From positions 60,047 through 124,046 of the forward strand of contig JAVBNA010000007.1 of the NCBI GenBank assembly GCA_031551875.1: a stretch of DNA of 64,000 bases. Direction: 5' to 3'. The position numbers and the translations under genes are program-made. This DNA is from JAVBNA01 sp031551875. Lineage in GTDB: Bacteria > Bacillota > Clostridia > Oscillospirales > Acutalibacteraceae. Below are positions 51,894 through 61,193 of this stretch, one piece after another. The notes below the pieces were generated by a model, which had not been told where the DNA came from, did not search any database, and saw only the letters and a list, made by a program, of their open reading frames with translations. The first letter of the stretch is position 1; every line of letters begins with the position of its first letter.

Positions 51894-52430
51894 GTAAAAA
51901 TAAAAAGAGTATTCATTATAGTTAAAAACATTGTTTGCTTCACTTTGGTCGCTGTTTTGTTGTTGGTTTTCGCCGTCAATATTTATGCCGCGTTTCAGCG
52001 GCCAAAGAAACCACAGGCGCTGCCCTGGATCTTTGGCTATTCCCATCTGATTGTCAATTCGGGCAGCATGGAAACGGCTCTTTCTGTGGATGATTTGATC
52101 ATTATCCAACAGAATGCCCCATACGGAAAAAATGATATCATCACCTTTTGGCAGGATCACTTATTTGTCACACACCGCATCGTGGACGAAAGCGAAACCG
52201 GATTGGTGACAAAGGGCGATGCAAATCCGATTGCCGACGAGCCAATCGAGCGGTCACAGGTTGTGGGAAAAGTGGTGGGCATTGTGCCGGGCATGGGTTC
52301 TGTAATCCGGATGCTCCAGTCTCCTTACGGGACAGCACTGTTGCTCCTCGTGGGCGTTGTGCTGGCATATCTGGGTATTCGGAACAGAACGGAACAGGAG
52401 GACGCAAATGACAGGAATGAAAGGCGCTGA
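51894..52430 (+). CDS. SipW-type signal peptidase I (2), start codon unclear
   Basis: About 178 residues. Frame is open from just after TAA 51882. Anchor VKNIVCFTLVAVLLLVFAVNIY, catalytic Ser in IVNSGSMETALSVDD, His in FVTHRIVDE, then TKGDANPIADEP. A strong AAGGAG at 51883-51888 would place the start at about 51894, but the codons there are GTA AAA ATA; no ATG, GTG or TTG is in frame until TTG 51945, which would cut the anchor and has no ribosome site. A G at 51896 would give GTG. Second SipW paralogue in the locus, overlapping the next gene by 23 bp. Confidence 0.85.
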   Translation, partial: VKIKRVFIIVKNIVCFTLVAVLLLVFAVNIYAAFQRPKKPQALPWIFGYSHLIVNSGSMETALSVDDLIIIQQNAPYGKNDIITFWQDHLFVTHRIVDESETGLVTKGDANPIADEPIERSQVVGKVVGIVPGMGSVIRMLQSPYGTALLLLVGVVLAYLGIRNRTEQEDANDRNERR

Positions 52431-52992
52431 GTCAAAAATGAGTTCCGTCAACCGTAAGAAACACAAAAAAAAGTTCGGTTTTATCTACGTGATTTATTTC
52501 GTGGTTCTGTTGCTTGCGGTCAGCTCAGTCTCTTACTCGCGCTATATTTTATCCAGCTCGGGAGGGGGAGGGGCGCGGCTCGCCAAGCCGGTCATTGAAT
52601 TTATCAACAACGCTTCCCCGGAGCTGAGTGATTTTGCGCCCGGGGAAACCAAGACATATACCTATAAGATTGTCAATTTTGAAAACGGCAATGTAAATGA
52701 AGTGGCGCTGGACTACTACTTTGAGTTCGCATTTGAAAATATCAATTCGCCGGAGCTGCTTGACATTGAATATGATCTATATTATAAACCGAGCGAGAGC
52801 GCGCCTAAGGAGCATGTGGGCATGACGGCGGAAAAGGCAAATCGCAGCAATAAGATCCGCGTGCTTCCCAATAACCGCAACGAACAGATCTTTTTTTTGG
52901 AAGTCAAATGGAATATGACACAGCTTTCCGACGCCTACGCCGGAACAGCAAACCGTTTTATTGTGTCGACGGTTGCGCAGCAGGTCGATTAA
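52408..52992 (+). CDS. TasA-like secreted protein
   Basis: 194 residues from ATG 52408, 6 nt after AGGAGG, overlapping the peptidase end. Basic start (NRKKHKKKFG), hydrophobic FIYVIYFVVLLLAVSSVSYSRYILSSSG as a SipW-type signal, then a beta-rich domain with FAPGETKTYTYKIVNFENGNVNEVALDYYFEF, the common TasA/CalY layout. It is the probable substrate of the directly upstream SipW paralogue. Confidence 0.8.
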   Translation: MTGMKGAESKMSSVNRKKHKKKFGFIYVIYFVVLLLAVSSVSYSRYILSSSGGGGARLAKPVIEFINNASPELSDFAPGETKTYTYKIVNFENGNVNEVALDYYFEFAFENINSPELLDIEYDLYYKPSESAPKEHVGMTAEKANRSNKIRVLPNNRNEQIFFLEVKWNMTQLSDAYAGTANRFIVSTVAQQVD

Positions 52993-53046
52993 CCAAACAG
53001 CGGTTTACAAACTGAAAGAATGCAGAAGGGAAGGTGAGGCGCTCAG

Positions 53047-54048
53047 ATGAAAAATTCTAAAGCTTTAATTCGGCTTGTGGCGGCGCTGTTTATCATCGTG
53101 CTCATCTCCTCCCTCACCTGGTACACGCAGGCAAAGTACGTCTGGACAGAGCGTGAGCAGAGCTTTGATCTCAAGACCGCCGAGTTTGAAATATCGACCG
53201 ATGCGGCCCATAAAATTATTGTATACAATCCAGACATACCGACGACGGTTGTCCAGTACACGTTCAATAATTTTAAAACAGAAACCCCCGATCAATACAG
53301 TACAAAAGAAATCCGGTACCAGCTTTCTATCCATCGCGGCGATGCCACTGATGAGGTGAACTGGGGTTCGGAGAACGAGGATTTCGATTTTACGGTCAAT
53401 GATGAAGCTTGTCCGGGCGATCTGTCCCCGGTCTATACGATGGCGCCGGACACCAAACAGGAGCAGATCAAAGGGCTCAGATTTGTCTGGACAAGTGCCG
53501 CCCAAATGGCGCACTCCGAATTTGTTTTTGTGAAAGTAAAAGTGCTCGCCCCCTATGAGAAAATTTATACATTTAAAATTACGATCTTATCTAAAGCAAA
53601 AATTTTGATTACACCGCACAATATGAGCGATCCATTCGGCAACGGCATCACACAGCTTTCCTTTATGACCAGCGGTTCGTTCGGCGCTTCCCTGCCGACT
53701 CACTTGATGAAAGTTCGGTTGGAATGGAACGAATATGTGGATATTGACGACACGAATGATTGGATCCAGGCATTTATCAGCGACCCGCTCAACGACGGTT
53801 CGATCGTCAACGGCAGCGCAGACCCTGCCAGCCGGTATTTTTATGTGTTTTTAGAGCCGTCTGCCTTTGTCAAACTGAATTTTTATAAGCCCAGCCCCGA
53901 CGAAGACCGCGGCAAAATTACAGCGCGCGTTGAAATTGAGGAAGCCGATGTACCTTACTATGCGACATGGGACAATACCCACTATAACGAAATCGACGGT
54001 TTATACGGATGGTCAAAATTGCCGGATAACAACATTGAAATTCCTTGA
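53047..54048 (+). CDS. TasA/TapA-like secreted protein
   Basis: 333 residues, ATG 53047 (GGAAGGTGAGG upstream). SipW-type signal LVAALFIIVLISSLTWYTQAKYVWTEREQSFDLKTAEFEI, where a short hydrophobic core is followed directly by the AKY...F pattern of the family. Beta-rich domain with several aromatic patches (YYATWDNTHYNEIDGLYGW). Not close to a named protein; it is grouped with the two others by signal type and place. Precedes the giant secreted protein by 24 bp. Confidence 0.72.
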   Translation: MKNSKALIRLVAALFIIVLISSLTWYTQAKYVWTEREQSFDLKTAEFEISTDAAHKIIVYNPDIPTTVVQYTFNNFKTETPDQYSTKEIRYQLSIHRGDATDEVNWGSENEDFDFTVNDEACPGDLSPVYTMAPDTKQEQIKGLRFVWTSAAQMAHSEFVFVKVKVLAPYEKIYTFKITILSKAKILITPHNMSDPFGNGITQLSFMTSGSFGASLPTHLMKVRLEWNEYVDIDDTNDWIQAFISDPLNDGSIVNGSADPASRYFYVFLEPSAFVKLNFYKPSPDEDRGKITARVEIEEADVPYYATWDNTHYNEIDGLYGWSKLPDNNIEIP

Positions 54049-54072
54049 CCCATTAGTAGGAAGATATTGCGT

Positions 54073-57000
54073 ATGAAAAAAGATAAACAGAAATCCTTAC
54101 CACCGACATTGAATTGGAAGAAATACCTTGCGCTGCTTCTTGTCGGCGCTTTATGTATCGCATCCATGCAGGGAACCGTTTTAATAAGCGTTAACGCGGA
54201 AAATTCTTCCTATTACAACCTGACTGTGGAGTCTTCGGTGACGGCAGGCGGGTTAAGCGTGGTCGTCAGCGGCGCTGACACGGTCCGGGTCTCCGCCAAT
54301 CAATATACAGTAAAAAGAGGAACGGTCGTATCCCTGTCCGCCGTCAATGAAACCGCGCTTTTTTCCTCCTGGAACATTGCGGGGGTCTCTCCGGCCAGTG
54401 CAGAAAATTCATACACAACCTTCACCATGCCCGAAAACAGCGTGGCCATTTCCTGCCTTTCAAGGGCTGCAAATCCCGCGGCGGACATGGGCAAAACCAT
54501 GACCCTCGCGTATAAAATCGATGAATTTGAAGACCTTTTTGCCCTTCAGAGCGTGATCAATGCCCCCGCCAGCTATCCCGGCGCAGGAGCCGATTTTGAA
54601 CGGTTTGGCATCCCTGCCTCCACCGATTACGCCACCGGCCGAAACATGTTAAAATACGGTTATTTTAAAATGACCACGGATGTGGTTCTATCCGAGCCGG
54701 ATTCAGGTGTGCCAGGCTGGGTGGCCACTAAATTTTTCACCGGAATTGGCGACTTGGGTGATGCCGACACATCGTTCCGCGGCGTATTTGACGGTCAGGA
54801 TCACCAGTTTGTTGCCAACCTGAATATTACCTCCAGCCGAGCGTATGTAGGCCTGTTTGCGAGCATGGCGGCCGACAATGCCGACACCCCTACGGTCATC
54901 CGAAATGTAAAAAGCTTTGGCGGCATCTCACTGAGCGCACCGTCAGCCTTGAACGGTAAAACCCTCTATTTCGGCGGCGTGGCAGGCTATGTGCGCGGTC
55001 AAAGCATTTCGATTTACAACTGTGAATCCCGCATTACCACACTGCATGATGATTTTAAGTCTACAGGCAATACCGTATATTGCGGCGGACTGGTGGGGTA
55101 TCTTGACAAGGCGGGCATTGCAAGCGGCAGCAATAATCTTTACACGCTTTCCAGTGCCAACTTCACAACCAATTTAACAGCGAAAAACCTGTATGTTGGC
55201 GGCGGCTTCGGCGCAGTCAACGATTCCTACGTGTACGACATGACGGTAAAAATTGACAACGGAACCATTTCCGGCCTGGTTACAGCCGATGCGGCGGACG
55301 ACTATGCCTATGTCGGCGGCATTGCCGGCGCGGCGCTCAGCTCCTCCGCAGGCAGTGATGTTGTTTTCAAAAACTGCCGCCTGCTCTCCAGCGGCAAAAA
55401 CGCGGCAATTTCTGCCAGCTGCGGCGGCACGACCGCTACGGGCAGCCTGTCCAAAGCCTCTGCCGGCGGCATCGCGGGCTATTTGAGCGCCGTCTCCGGC
55501 GGCAAAATTCGGATCGGCGGCAATACCATTGACGCCAACTACACGGGCGATGACGGCAAGCTGACGATCATCGGGAGAGACAAAACCTCAGGCTTTTATG
55601 TGACCGCCATTTCAGGCGGCCTGTACGGCTGGATCAACAGCGTGACCGGCGTGATGCTCGACGGCGAGATCGGCCGCGCCGATGCCCCCGCTGACCCCTT
55701 CAACGGGAATATCCACGCGCACATTATCCTCAACGGAAACGGCGCTTCCTATAACGGAGCCGTTTGCGGCTACGGCCTGTTTGAATATGACACCCCCGCC
55801 GGTCTCACCGTTGATATTTCGGGCGTAAATGTCTACACACTTCAAAAAAACACAAAGAAAACGGGTGCCACCGGCTATAATAATGCCAGTTCCTTTACCG
55901 GCGCCGCCTCCTATGCCGGCGGCTTGACCGGCGCGCTGATTGCCGACAACACCTCTATTGTGCATGTTACGCTAACGGGTGTTGTCAATGTGCTGGTGGA
56001 ACGGGAAGGCGGCTCAAGCGACAAGGGAAACATCTTGGCCGGCGGTATGGTCGGCTATAAAAAGGGCGGCAGTCTTGACAATTGCAACGCCCTGTTTACC
56101 GGCGGGGAAATTGCCATCAAACAAAATTCATTTTTATCCACCGGCGGCGGATTGATGCTGACGGGCGGGATTCTCGGAGCGTATGATTTTGGCTCTCCCG
56201 CTGCCGGCGGGATCAAAAACTGTGTTTTTGCCGGCAGCCGGGACGCGGAGGATCCTGCCTATGATGCCACGACCGGCTATGCGGGCACCGGCGCTAAAAT
56301 ATACGCGTCGGTGAATAGCCCCGACGCAAATCACGGTATAAATGATCCCTATGTCGGCGGTATTGTCGGCTATGTCCGAGGCGCCGGTTTTACCAGTAAC
56401 GTCCCGAATACCGTCATTTCAAACTCCAGCTATTATGGTAACAAAAATAAGGATTCGGACGGCATTTTCCTGTATGCAAACCAAGGTCCGAACTCGCCCT
56501 CAGTCGGCGGCATCAGCGGCTATTTACGGACTGCCAGCCTCGTCAACTGCCATGTCAAGGATATGGAGTTGACCGGAGACGGATATACCTCCGTCTCAAC
56601 GGCAACGGATACCGATATTATCGTTGGCGGAATGGTGGCCCTTTCCAGTGACCGTGTGGAGGCTTACAACTGCACCGTCACGGACAGCAGCATCAAGGCG
56701 TATGGGCGCGAATACTGTCTTACCTATCAGGGCGGATTACTGGGCGCCAATTTCGGCAATGTAGTGGTGGTCAACGGCTGCATCGTGGAAAACAACGTGA
56801 TGTATTCGACCGCGCAGAGAAAATGGGCGGCCGGCGGCGGCATCGTCGGCTATGCGTATGACGGCAATACCATTGTGATGGACAATTGCTTCTCGCTGAA
56901 CAACAAAATCAACGTTACGTCGGCCGCAACGAACGGCACAGGTGCTGGCGCCAATATCGCCGCCGCTGGCGGTCTGATCGGCAAAAGCGTCAGCGGCAGT

Positions 57001-60000
57001 TCACCTTCCCCCAGGAACAATATACAAAACAGCTTTGCCAGCAACGACTATTTTGTTACCCACGTTGACAGCGCGCAGATATATGTCGGCGGCCTGGTTG
57101 GCTGGCGTGATCCAGCTTCCGCACTCACTGATCTAAAAATAACCAACTCCTTCTATGACGCGGTACGCTCGGGCACAGACACCGCCGTCGGCGGCGTCAC
57201 CACCACCGCCTTTGACAAAGCCTGCGCCCTGTATTTTTCGGATATCTATCTTGACGACGACGCGCCCGCAAAAAATATTTTTGCGGCGTTGACTCCCTAT
57301 GGCGTTACAACTTCAAACGTCCGTTTTGCCGTTCCGGATGATGCCCCCTTCACAATTACGGCGCCTGTATCCAACGGGAATCCCTTTATCGCCGTAAAAA
57401 AGACCGGCGTTTCCGGTGTGGGCATCGCCCCCATGATTGCAAAAATTACCCAGTATCAAAGCATTGTATATAACGGGAATAATAACAATGCGCCGGGCTA
57501 TGTTACAAGATCGGGCGCAACCGCTGTGGAAAGGGACTTTTGTCCACAGAAGGTCATCGTCGGCAGTGTGACGGTTGCCCCCACGGAGATCGCTCTCCAT
57601 AAGGACACGCCCTACGGCGATATCATGCCGGCCGGAACCGATTTGACCCTGTACATCAGCGGTACAGCCAAAACCAGCGTTTATGCCATAACCGACGCAC
57701 CGCTGGAATCGGACGGCGGGGAAATCCACCCCGTGAAATGGAATGTTTACAATAAGGATGGTGTTCTGGTCGGGTATTCGGCGGTCTCAGACTGCGGTGT
57801 ATTCGCCAAGGCAGAGGACAATCAGCTCATCCTGACGCCCAATATTCCGATTGACTATGACAAAGAATTCTATATCGAAGCGGTCAGCGCGCTTGACAGC
57901 GCGGTCATATCGCCGCGCATTCGTGTGATCGTCCGGCCGGTGTATGTAGCAGATGTACGCTTAACCAGCTACACGGAAGGCAGCGCGGTCAACATCTACC
58001 GCGGCGTGGTTGACAATACGGCCAACTCGCTTGGGACGGCCGGCAATCCCCTGATCATCGTAAAAGGCTCCTCGTTAAACCTGAACGCAACCGTATACGG
58101 CGAGGGCAGCCTCAATATCGGTATGCCCAATGAGGTGTATGCCGAACCCACGATTGAGCGGTATCTCTTTGATAAATCCATAACGGTACAGCCCAACGCC
58201 AACACCGGCTTGACCAGTACGGCCAACGGCATCAGCGTTTTTGCCGACGGCACGATATTTACCAATGCCCCTGCAACCGGCGATACCTATGCCATCACCG
58301 TCTCCTCAGTGGGAAAAAACAGCAGCGGCAATATCGTGACCATCTCTGCGCCCATCTATATCCGTGTTGCCGTACCCAATACTGTGACCATCAGAGCGCC
58401 GGGGACGATCCAGGCAACCCAGATGTACAACAGAGTTCCAGCCACCATTGCCGGCGGTAACGTCATCGGCGACCCCACCTCTATGCTGGATTTCAGTATT
58501 GACTATACGTTTACAACCTATCCGCAGGCCGGACGCGGCGGCGCGCCCAAAATATATTACAATGTGGCCTCGACCGCTGGAGCAAACCCCACCCCGGGGA
58601 CCGGTGGATATTATCAGCTGATTCCAATTGTGACCGACGGCAATACTGAAGGACTTCCCGCATATGCCGTTCCCGTAGGGGATCCGATCGAGTCCCGGTA
58701 CGCGGTCACCATAAAAGCCATTCGTAATTATAGCGGCGCGTTGACGATTGGCGTGTTTTACGACGTCTCGGTCAATGTTATATTTATTCCCCAAAACGGC
58801 GAATTTCCGAGTATTGTAAGCGTTCCGGTGGGCAGTAATATTGGCGCCCGGTTGCCGTCCGGCCATGTCAAAGAAGGATATGTGTTTGACGGCTGGTATT
58901 TGGTGCAAAGCGCGGCAACGGACACGGCCTACGGTGTCAAGGCGGATGCCACAACCAGCATCAACGGCCCCATGACCTTTTACGCCCGCTGGAAATATGT
59001 CGTCACAACCGACATTACAAAGGCGTTTTCCTATAAGGCGATAAAAAACATCAGCGAATACAACGATTTGGTGTTTTCCGTTACAAAAAATATCAATTAT
59101 ATCGGCCGGCCTCTTTATCGGATTGATGCAGGAACTACGCCCTGTCCGGTCATCATACCGATAACCGGTTATGATACGCCGCAGGTGATTGAGCAAAGGG
59201 ACGAAGAAAGCAATCTGCTCGCGAAAATTGAAATCGGAATTAACGGAAACGGCGAAACGGTGTATACATTCACGCTTTCCAAGGAATTTATTAATCCGCA
59301 TATCAATGCGTCCAACAACCGATATGACGGCGTGAATATCGTGTTCGGATACCTGGACACACAGATCCTTCCGGAGGAAAACGTTTCCACTCAGCTTGAA
59401 CAAAAGATGCTCCAGAATTCCGTTTTCACCGTACGATTTGTTGCCAATCACTGGGACGATAAAATGACACCGGCCAACGCGACACACGCATACAGGCCCG
59501 AATATAAAAACGCTCAAAAAGATGTTTCGGTCAGCTTCACAAGTAACGGAACCGCGCTGAAGTTGCCGAAGGGGACAACGGTTCGGCTGCATTATAAGGT
59601 GCTGAGTCCCACGACACAGGCCTTTGCGCTGAGTGTCTGGAAATATGTGGTCACCAGCAGTGCCGGCAGCAGCTCTTTTCGTGTTTCGGATTTTACAAAG
59701 ATTGGCCGGTCTGGTACTTTCGGTACCGAAACCTTCGGCCAGTTTGTCGGCACGATGGCAAGCCGCCCCGAGGATTATTATTTCGTGATTACGCTTCCGT
59801 TCGAAGAACAGCTTCCCTTGGGCGAATTAAAGGCAACTTGCCAGTTTGTTTCGATTGTTGATACTGCCACGCCGGATACCATTGCCGTATACAATAAACG
59901 AGGGCTTGATTTGACCGCGGCGAATTTTTCCCCCGCCAATATCAGCGCACAAAACGGGGGAGAAATCGCAATATCCGCGCTGTTTAACAACATTTTGGAT

Positions 60001-60387
60001 CCCGAGTATCTTGATTTCGATAACCGTGACAAACACTTCGGAGTTGCAGTTTCCTTAACAAAGAATGGCAAGCGGGTATTCCTCCCACCAGAATCCTCGG
60101 TCACGTTCGGCAGTGACCTGGCCGTCGTCGGCACCATCCGAACCACAGCTATCCGGCCGGTTGAAGTGTTCAGTTTTCCCGTGTCGAACGATTCGGCCCA
60201 AAACAGGATAACCTTTACCATTTCGGATAAAATTGCTGATCCGGTACGAATCGACAATCGTCAGCAGCTGCTCAAGGAGCCAGGGCACTATGTGATGAAA
60301 ATCCAGCTTGTGGTTTCTGCTGATCCCGGATTGTATGGACATCATATCGTACTGAAAGCCATTGATGTGCCGATTACGGTGGAGTAA
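54073..60387 (+). CDS. Giant secreted GLUG/InlB-repeat protein
   Basis: 2104 residues from ATG 54073, 9 nt after AGGAAG. Signal peptide LALLLVGALCIASMQGTVLISVNA. First domain (~48-138, SSVTAGGLSVVVSGADTV) is a divergent InlB-B-type repeat. About 200-1070 is a long beta-helix-like region with many GLUG-like motifs (GGVAGYVRG, GGLVGYLDKAG, GGIAGAAL, GGMVGYKKGG, GGIVGYVRG, GGISGYLRT). An InlB/Flg_new repeat is at ~1572-1648 (EGYVFDGWYL ... FYARW). The C-terminal ~450 residues are Ig-like beta domains. No LPxTG/NPxTG, membrane or cell-wall-binding segment ends the protein. Last gene of the locus. Confidence 0.9.
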   Translation: MKKDKQKSLPPTLNWKKYLALLLVGALCIASMQGTVLISVNAENSSYYNLTVESSVTAGGLSVVVSGADTVRVSANQYTVKRGTVVSLSAVNETALFSSWNIAGVSPASAENSYTTFTMPENSVAISCLSRAANPAADMGKTMTLAYKIDEFEDLFALQSVINAPASYPGAGADFERFGIPASTDYATGRNMLKYGYFKMTTDVVLSEPDSGVPGWVATKFFTGIGDLGDADTSFRGVFDGQDHQFVANLNITSSRAYVGLFASMAADNADTPTVIRNVKSFGGISLSAPSALNGKTLYFGGVAGYVRGQSISIYNCESRITTLHDDFKSTGNTVYCGGLVGYLDKAGIASGSNNLYTLSSANFTTNLTAKNLYVGGGFGAVNDSYVYDMTVKIDNGTISGLVTADAADDYAYVGGIAGAALSSSAGSDVVFKNCRLLSSGKNAAISASCGGTTATGSLSKASAGGIAGYLSAVSGGKIRIGGNTIDANYTGDDGKLTIIGRDKTSGFYVTAISGGLYGWINSVTGVMLDGEIGRADAPADPFNGNIHAHIILNGNGASYNGAVCGYGLFEYDTPAGLTVDISGVNVYTLQKNTKKTGATGYNNASSFTGAASYAGGLTGALIADNTSIVHVTLTGVVNVLVEREGGSSDKGNILAGGMVGYKKGGSLDNCNALFTGGEIAIKQNSFLSTGGGLMLTGGILGAYDFGSPAAGGIKNCVFAGSRDAEDPAYDATTGYAGTGAKIYASVNSPDANHGINDPYVGGIVGYVRGAGFTSNVPNTVISNSSYYGNKNKDSDGIFLYANQGPNSPSVGGISGYLRTASLVNCHVKDMELTGDGYTSVSTATDTDIIVGGMVALSSDRVEAYNCTVTDSSIKAYGREYCLTYQGGLLGANFGNVVVVNGCIVENNVMYSTAQRKWAAGGGIVGYAYDGNTIVMDNCFSLNNKINVTSAATNGTGAGANIAAAGGLIGKSVSGSSPSPRNNIQNSFASNDYFVTHVDSAQIYVGGLVGWRDPASALTDLKITNSFYDAVRSGTDTAVGGVTTTAFDKACALYFSDIYLDDDAPAKNIFAALTPYGVTTSNVRFAVPDDAPFTITAPVSNGNPFIAVKKTGVSGVGIAPMIAKITQYQSIVYNGNNNNAPGYVTRSGATAVERDFCPQKVIVGSVTVAPTEIALHKDTPYGDIMPAGTDLTLYISGTAKTSVYAITDAPLESDGGEIHPVKWNVYNKDGVLVGYSAVSDCGVFAKAEDNQLILTPNIPIDYDKEFYIEAVSALDSAVISPRIRVIVRPVYVADVRLTSYTEGSAVNIYRGVVDNTANSLGTAGNPLIIVKGSSLNLNATVYGEGSLNIGMPNEVYAEPTIERYLFDKSITVQPNANTGLTSTANGISVFADGTIFTNAPATGDTYAITVSSVGKNSSGNIVTISAPIYIRVAVPNTVTIRAPGTIQATQMYNRVPATIAGGNVIGDPTSMLDFSIDYTFTTYPQAGRGGAPKIYYNVASTAGANPTPGTGGYYQLIPIVTDGNTEGLPAYAVPVGDPIESRYAVTIKAIRNYSGALTIGVFYDVSVNVIFIPQNGEFPSIVSVPVGSNIGARLPSGHVKEGYVFDGWYLVQSAATDTAYGVKADATTSINGPMTFYARWKYVVTTDITKAFSYKAIKNISEYNDLVFSVTKNINYIGRPLYRIDAGTTPCPVIIPITGYDTPQVIEQRDEESNLLAKIEIGINGNGETVYTFTLSKEFINPHINASNNRYDGVNIVFGYLDTQILPEENVSTQLEQKMLQNSVFTVRFVANHWDDKMTPANATHAYRPEYKNAQKDVSVSFTSNGTALKLPKGTTVRLHYKVLSPTTQAFALSVWKYVVTSSAGSSSFRVSDFTKIGRSGTFGTETFGQFVGTMASRPEDYYFVITLPFEEQLPLGELKATCQFVSIVDTATPDTIAVYNKRGLDLTAANFSPANISAQNGGEIAISALFNNILDPEYLDFDNRDKHFGVAVSLTKNGKRVFLPPESSVTFGSDLAVVGTIRTTAIRPVEVFSFPVSNDSAQNRITFTISDKIADPVRIDNRQQLLKEPGHYVMKIQLVVSADPGLYGHHIVLKAIDVPITVE

Positions 60388-60415
60388 TCAAGGGCACGGA
60401 TCATCACACCAATAT

Positions 60416-60462
60416 GAATGAAAAGCCCCCGAGAAAATTATTTTCTCGGGGGCTTTTCATTC
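60416..60462 (+). terminator. Terminator of the SipW/TasA-like locus
   Basis: Perfect 22-bp stem (60416-60437 with 60441-60462), loop TTA. Confidence 0.9.
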
Positions 60463-60466
60463 ACTA

Positions 60467-60515
60467 TTGACCGGCATGGTCGAAAGTAGTATTATCTCAA
60501 TAGACCGTATTGGTC
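60467..60515 (+). promoter_or_regulatory. TetR promoter with two operators
   Basis: TTGACC (60467-60472), 17-bp spacer, TATTAT (60490-60495). GACC-N5-GGTC occurs twice, at 60469-60481 (overlapping the -35) and 60503-60515 (after the start site), 34 bp apart and both followed by GAA. This is the arrangement expected for an autorepressing TetR regulator. Confidence 0.7.
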
Positions 60516-60540
60516 GAATTCATGAAAGGGGAGATGAACC

Positions 60541-61179
60541 ATCAATGAAGCCTTTGGAAACCTGAATCCGGAAAAGCAGGAAAAAATTATCCATGCTGCG
60601 TTGATTGAGTTTGCCGAATATGGGTTTAAACTGGCCTCGACAAACAGGATCGTGCAGGCGGCAGGCATCGGAAAGGGGATGCTTTTTTACTATTTTAAAA
60701 ACAAACTGGAGCTGTACAATTTTCTCGTTGAGTACGCGTTTGCATGCTTGCATGACGACGTCGCGCAGATGGAAGCCCTTTCGGACAGTGACATGATCGA
60801 GAGGTACCGCAAGCTCAACAAGATAAAAATGACCGGGTATATAAAGCATCGAAGCGTGTATGAATTCATAAGCAGGATGTATCTCAACGAGGACGAGGCG
60901 GCGCTGTCGGAAGAGAGCAAAAGGTGCTTTTCCATGCTTACGCAAAAACATGCGGAGGTCATCGAAAAAATCTATTTCACCGCGGATGTGTCGCTTTTCA
61001 GATCGGATATCCCGTCGGACAAAATCATACGATATGTAAGGTGGGCTATGGACGGCTACACGCAGGACATCCTCCGACGGGTCAGGGGCAAAAAAACGTC
61101 CGAAATTGACTTTGCGCCCTATGTGGAGGAGTATGAAACCTATTTAAGTGATCTGAAAAAGGTGTTCTATAAAAACTGA
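60541..61179 (+). CDS. TetR-family regulator, apparent AUC start
   Basis: 212 residues if read from ATC 60541. That codon follows AAAGGGGAG by 7 nt and is where homologues begin with MNEAF (here ATC then NEAFGNLNPEKQEKII). The frame has a TGA at 60535 and no ATG/GTG before TTG 60601, which would cut into the HTH. HTH: STNRIVQAAGIGKGMLFYYFKNKLELYNFL. The rest is the helical ligand-binding domain. Likely represses itself and the ABC genes 14 bp downstream. AUC starts are very rare, so a base error is also possible. Confidence 0.85.
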   Translation: MNEAFGNLNPEKQEKIIHAALIEFAEYGFKLASTNRIVQAAGIGKGMLFYYFKNKLELYNFLVEYAFACLHDDVAQMEALSDSDMIERYRKLNKIKMTGYIKHRSVYEFISRMYLNEDEAALSEESKRCFSMLTQKHAEVIEKIYFTADVSLFRSDIPSDKIIRYVRWAMDGYTQDILRRVRGKKTSEIDFAPYVEEYETYLSDLKKVFYKN

Positions 61180-61193
61180 AAGCAGGGGTACGT

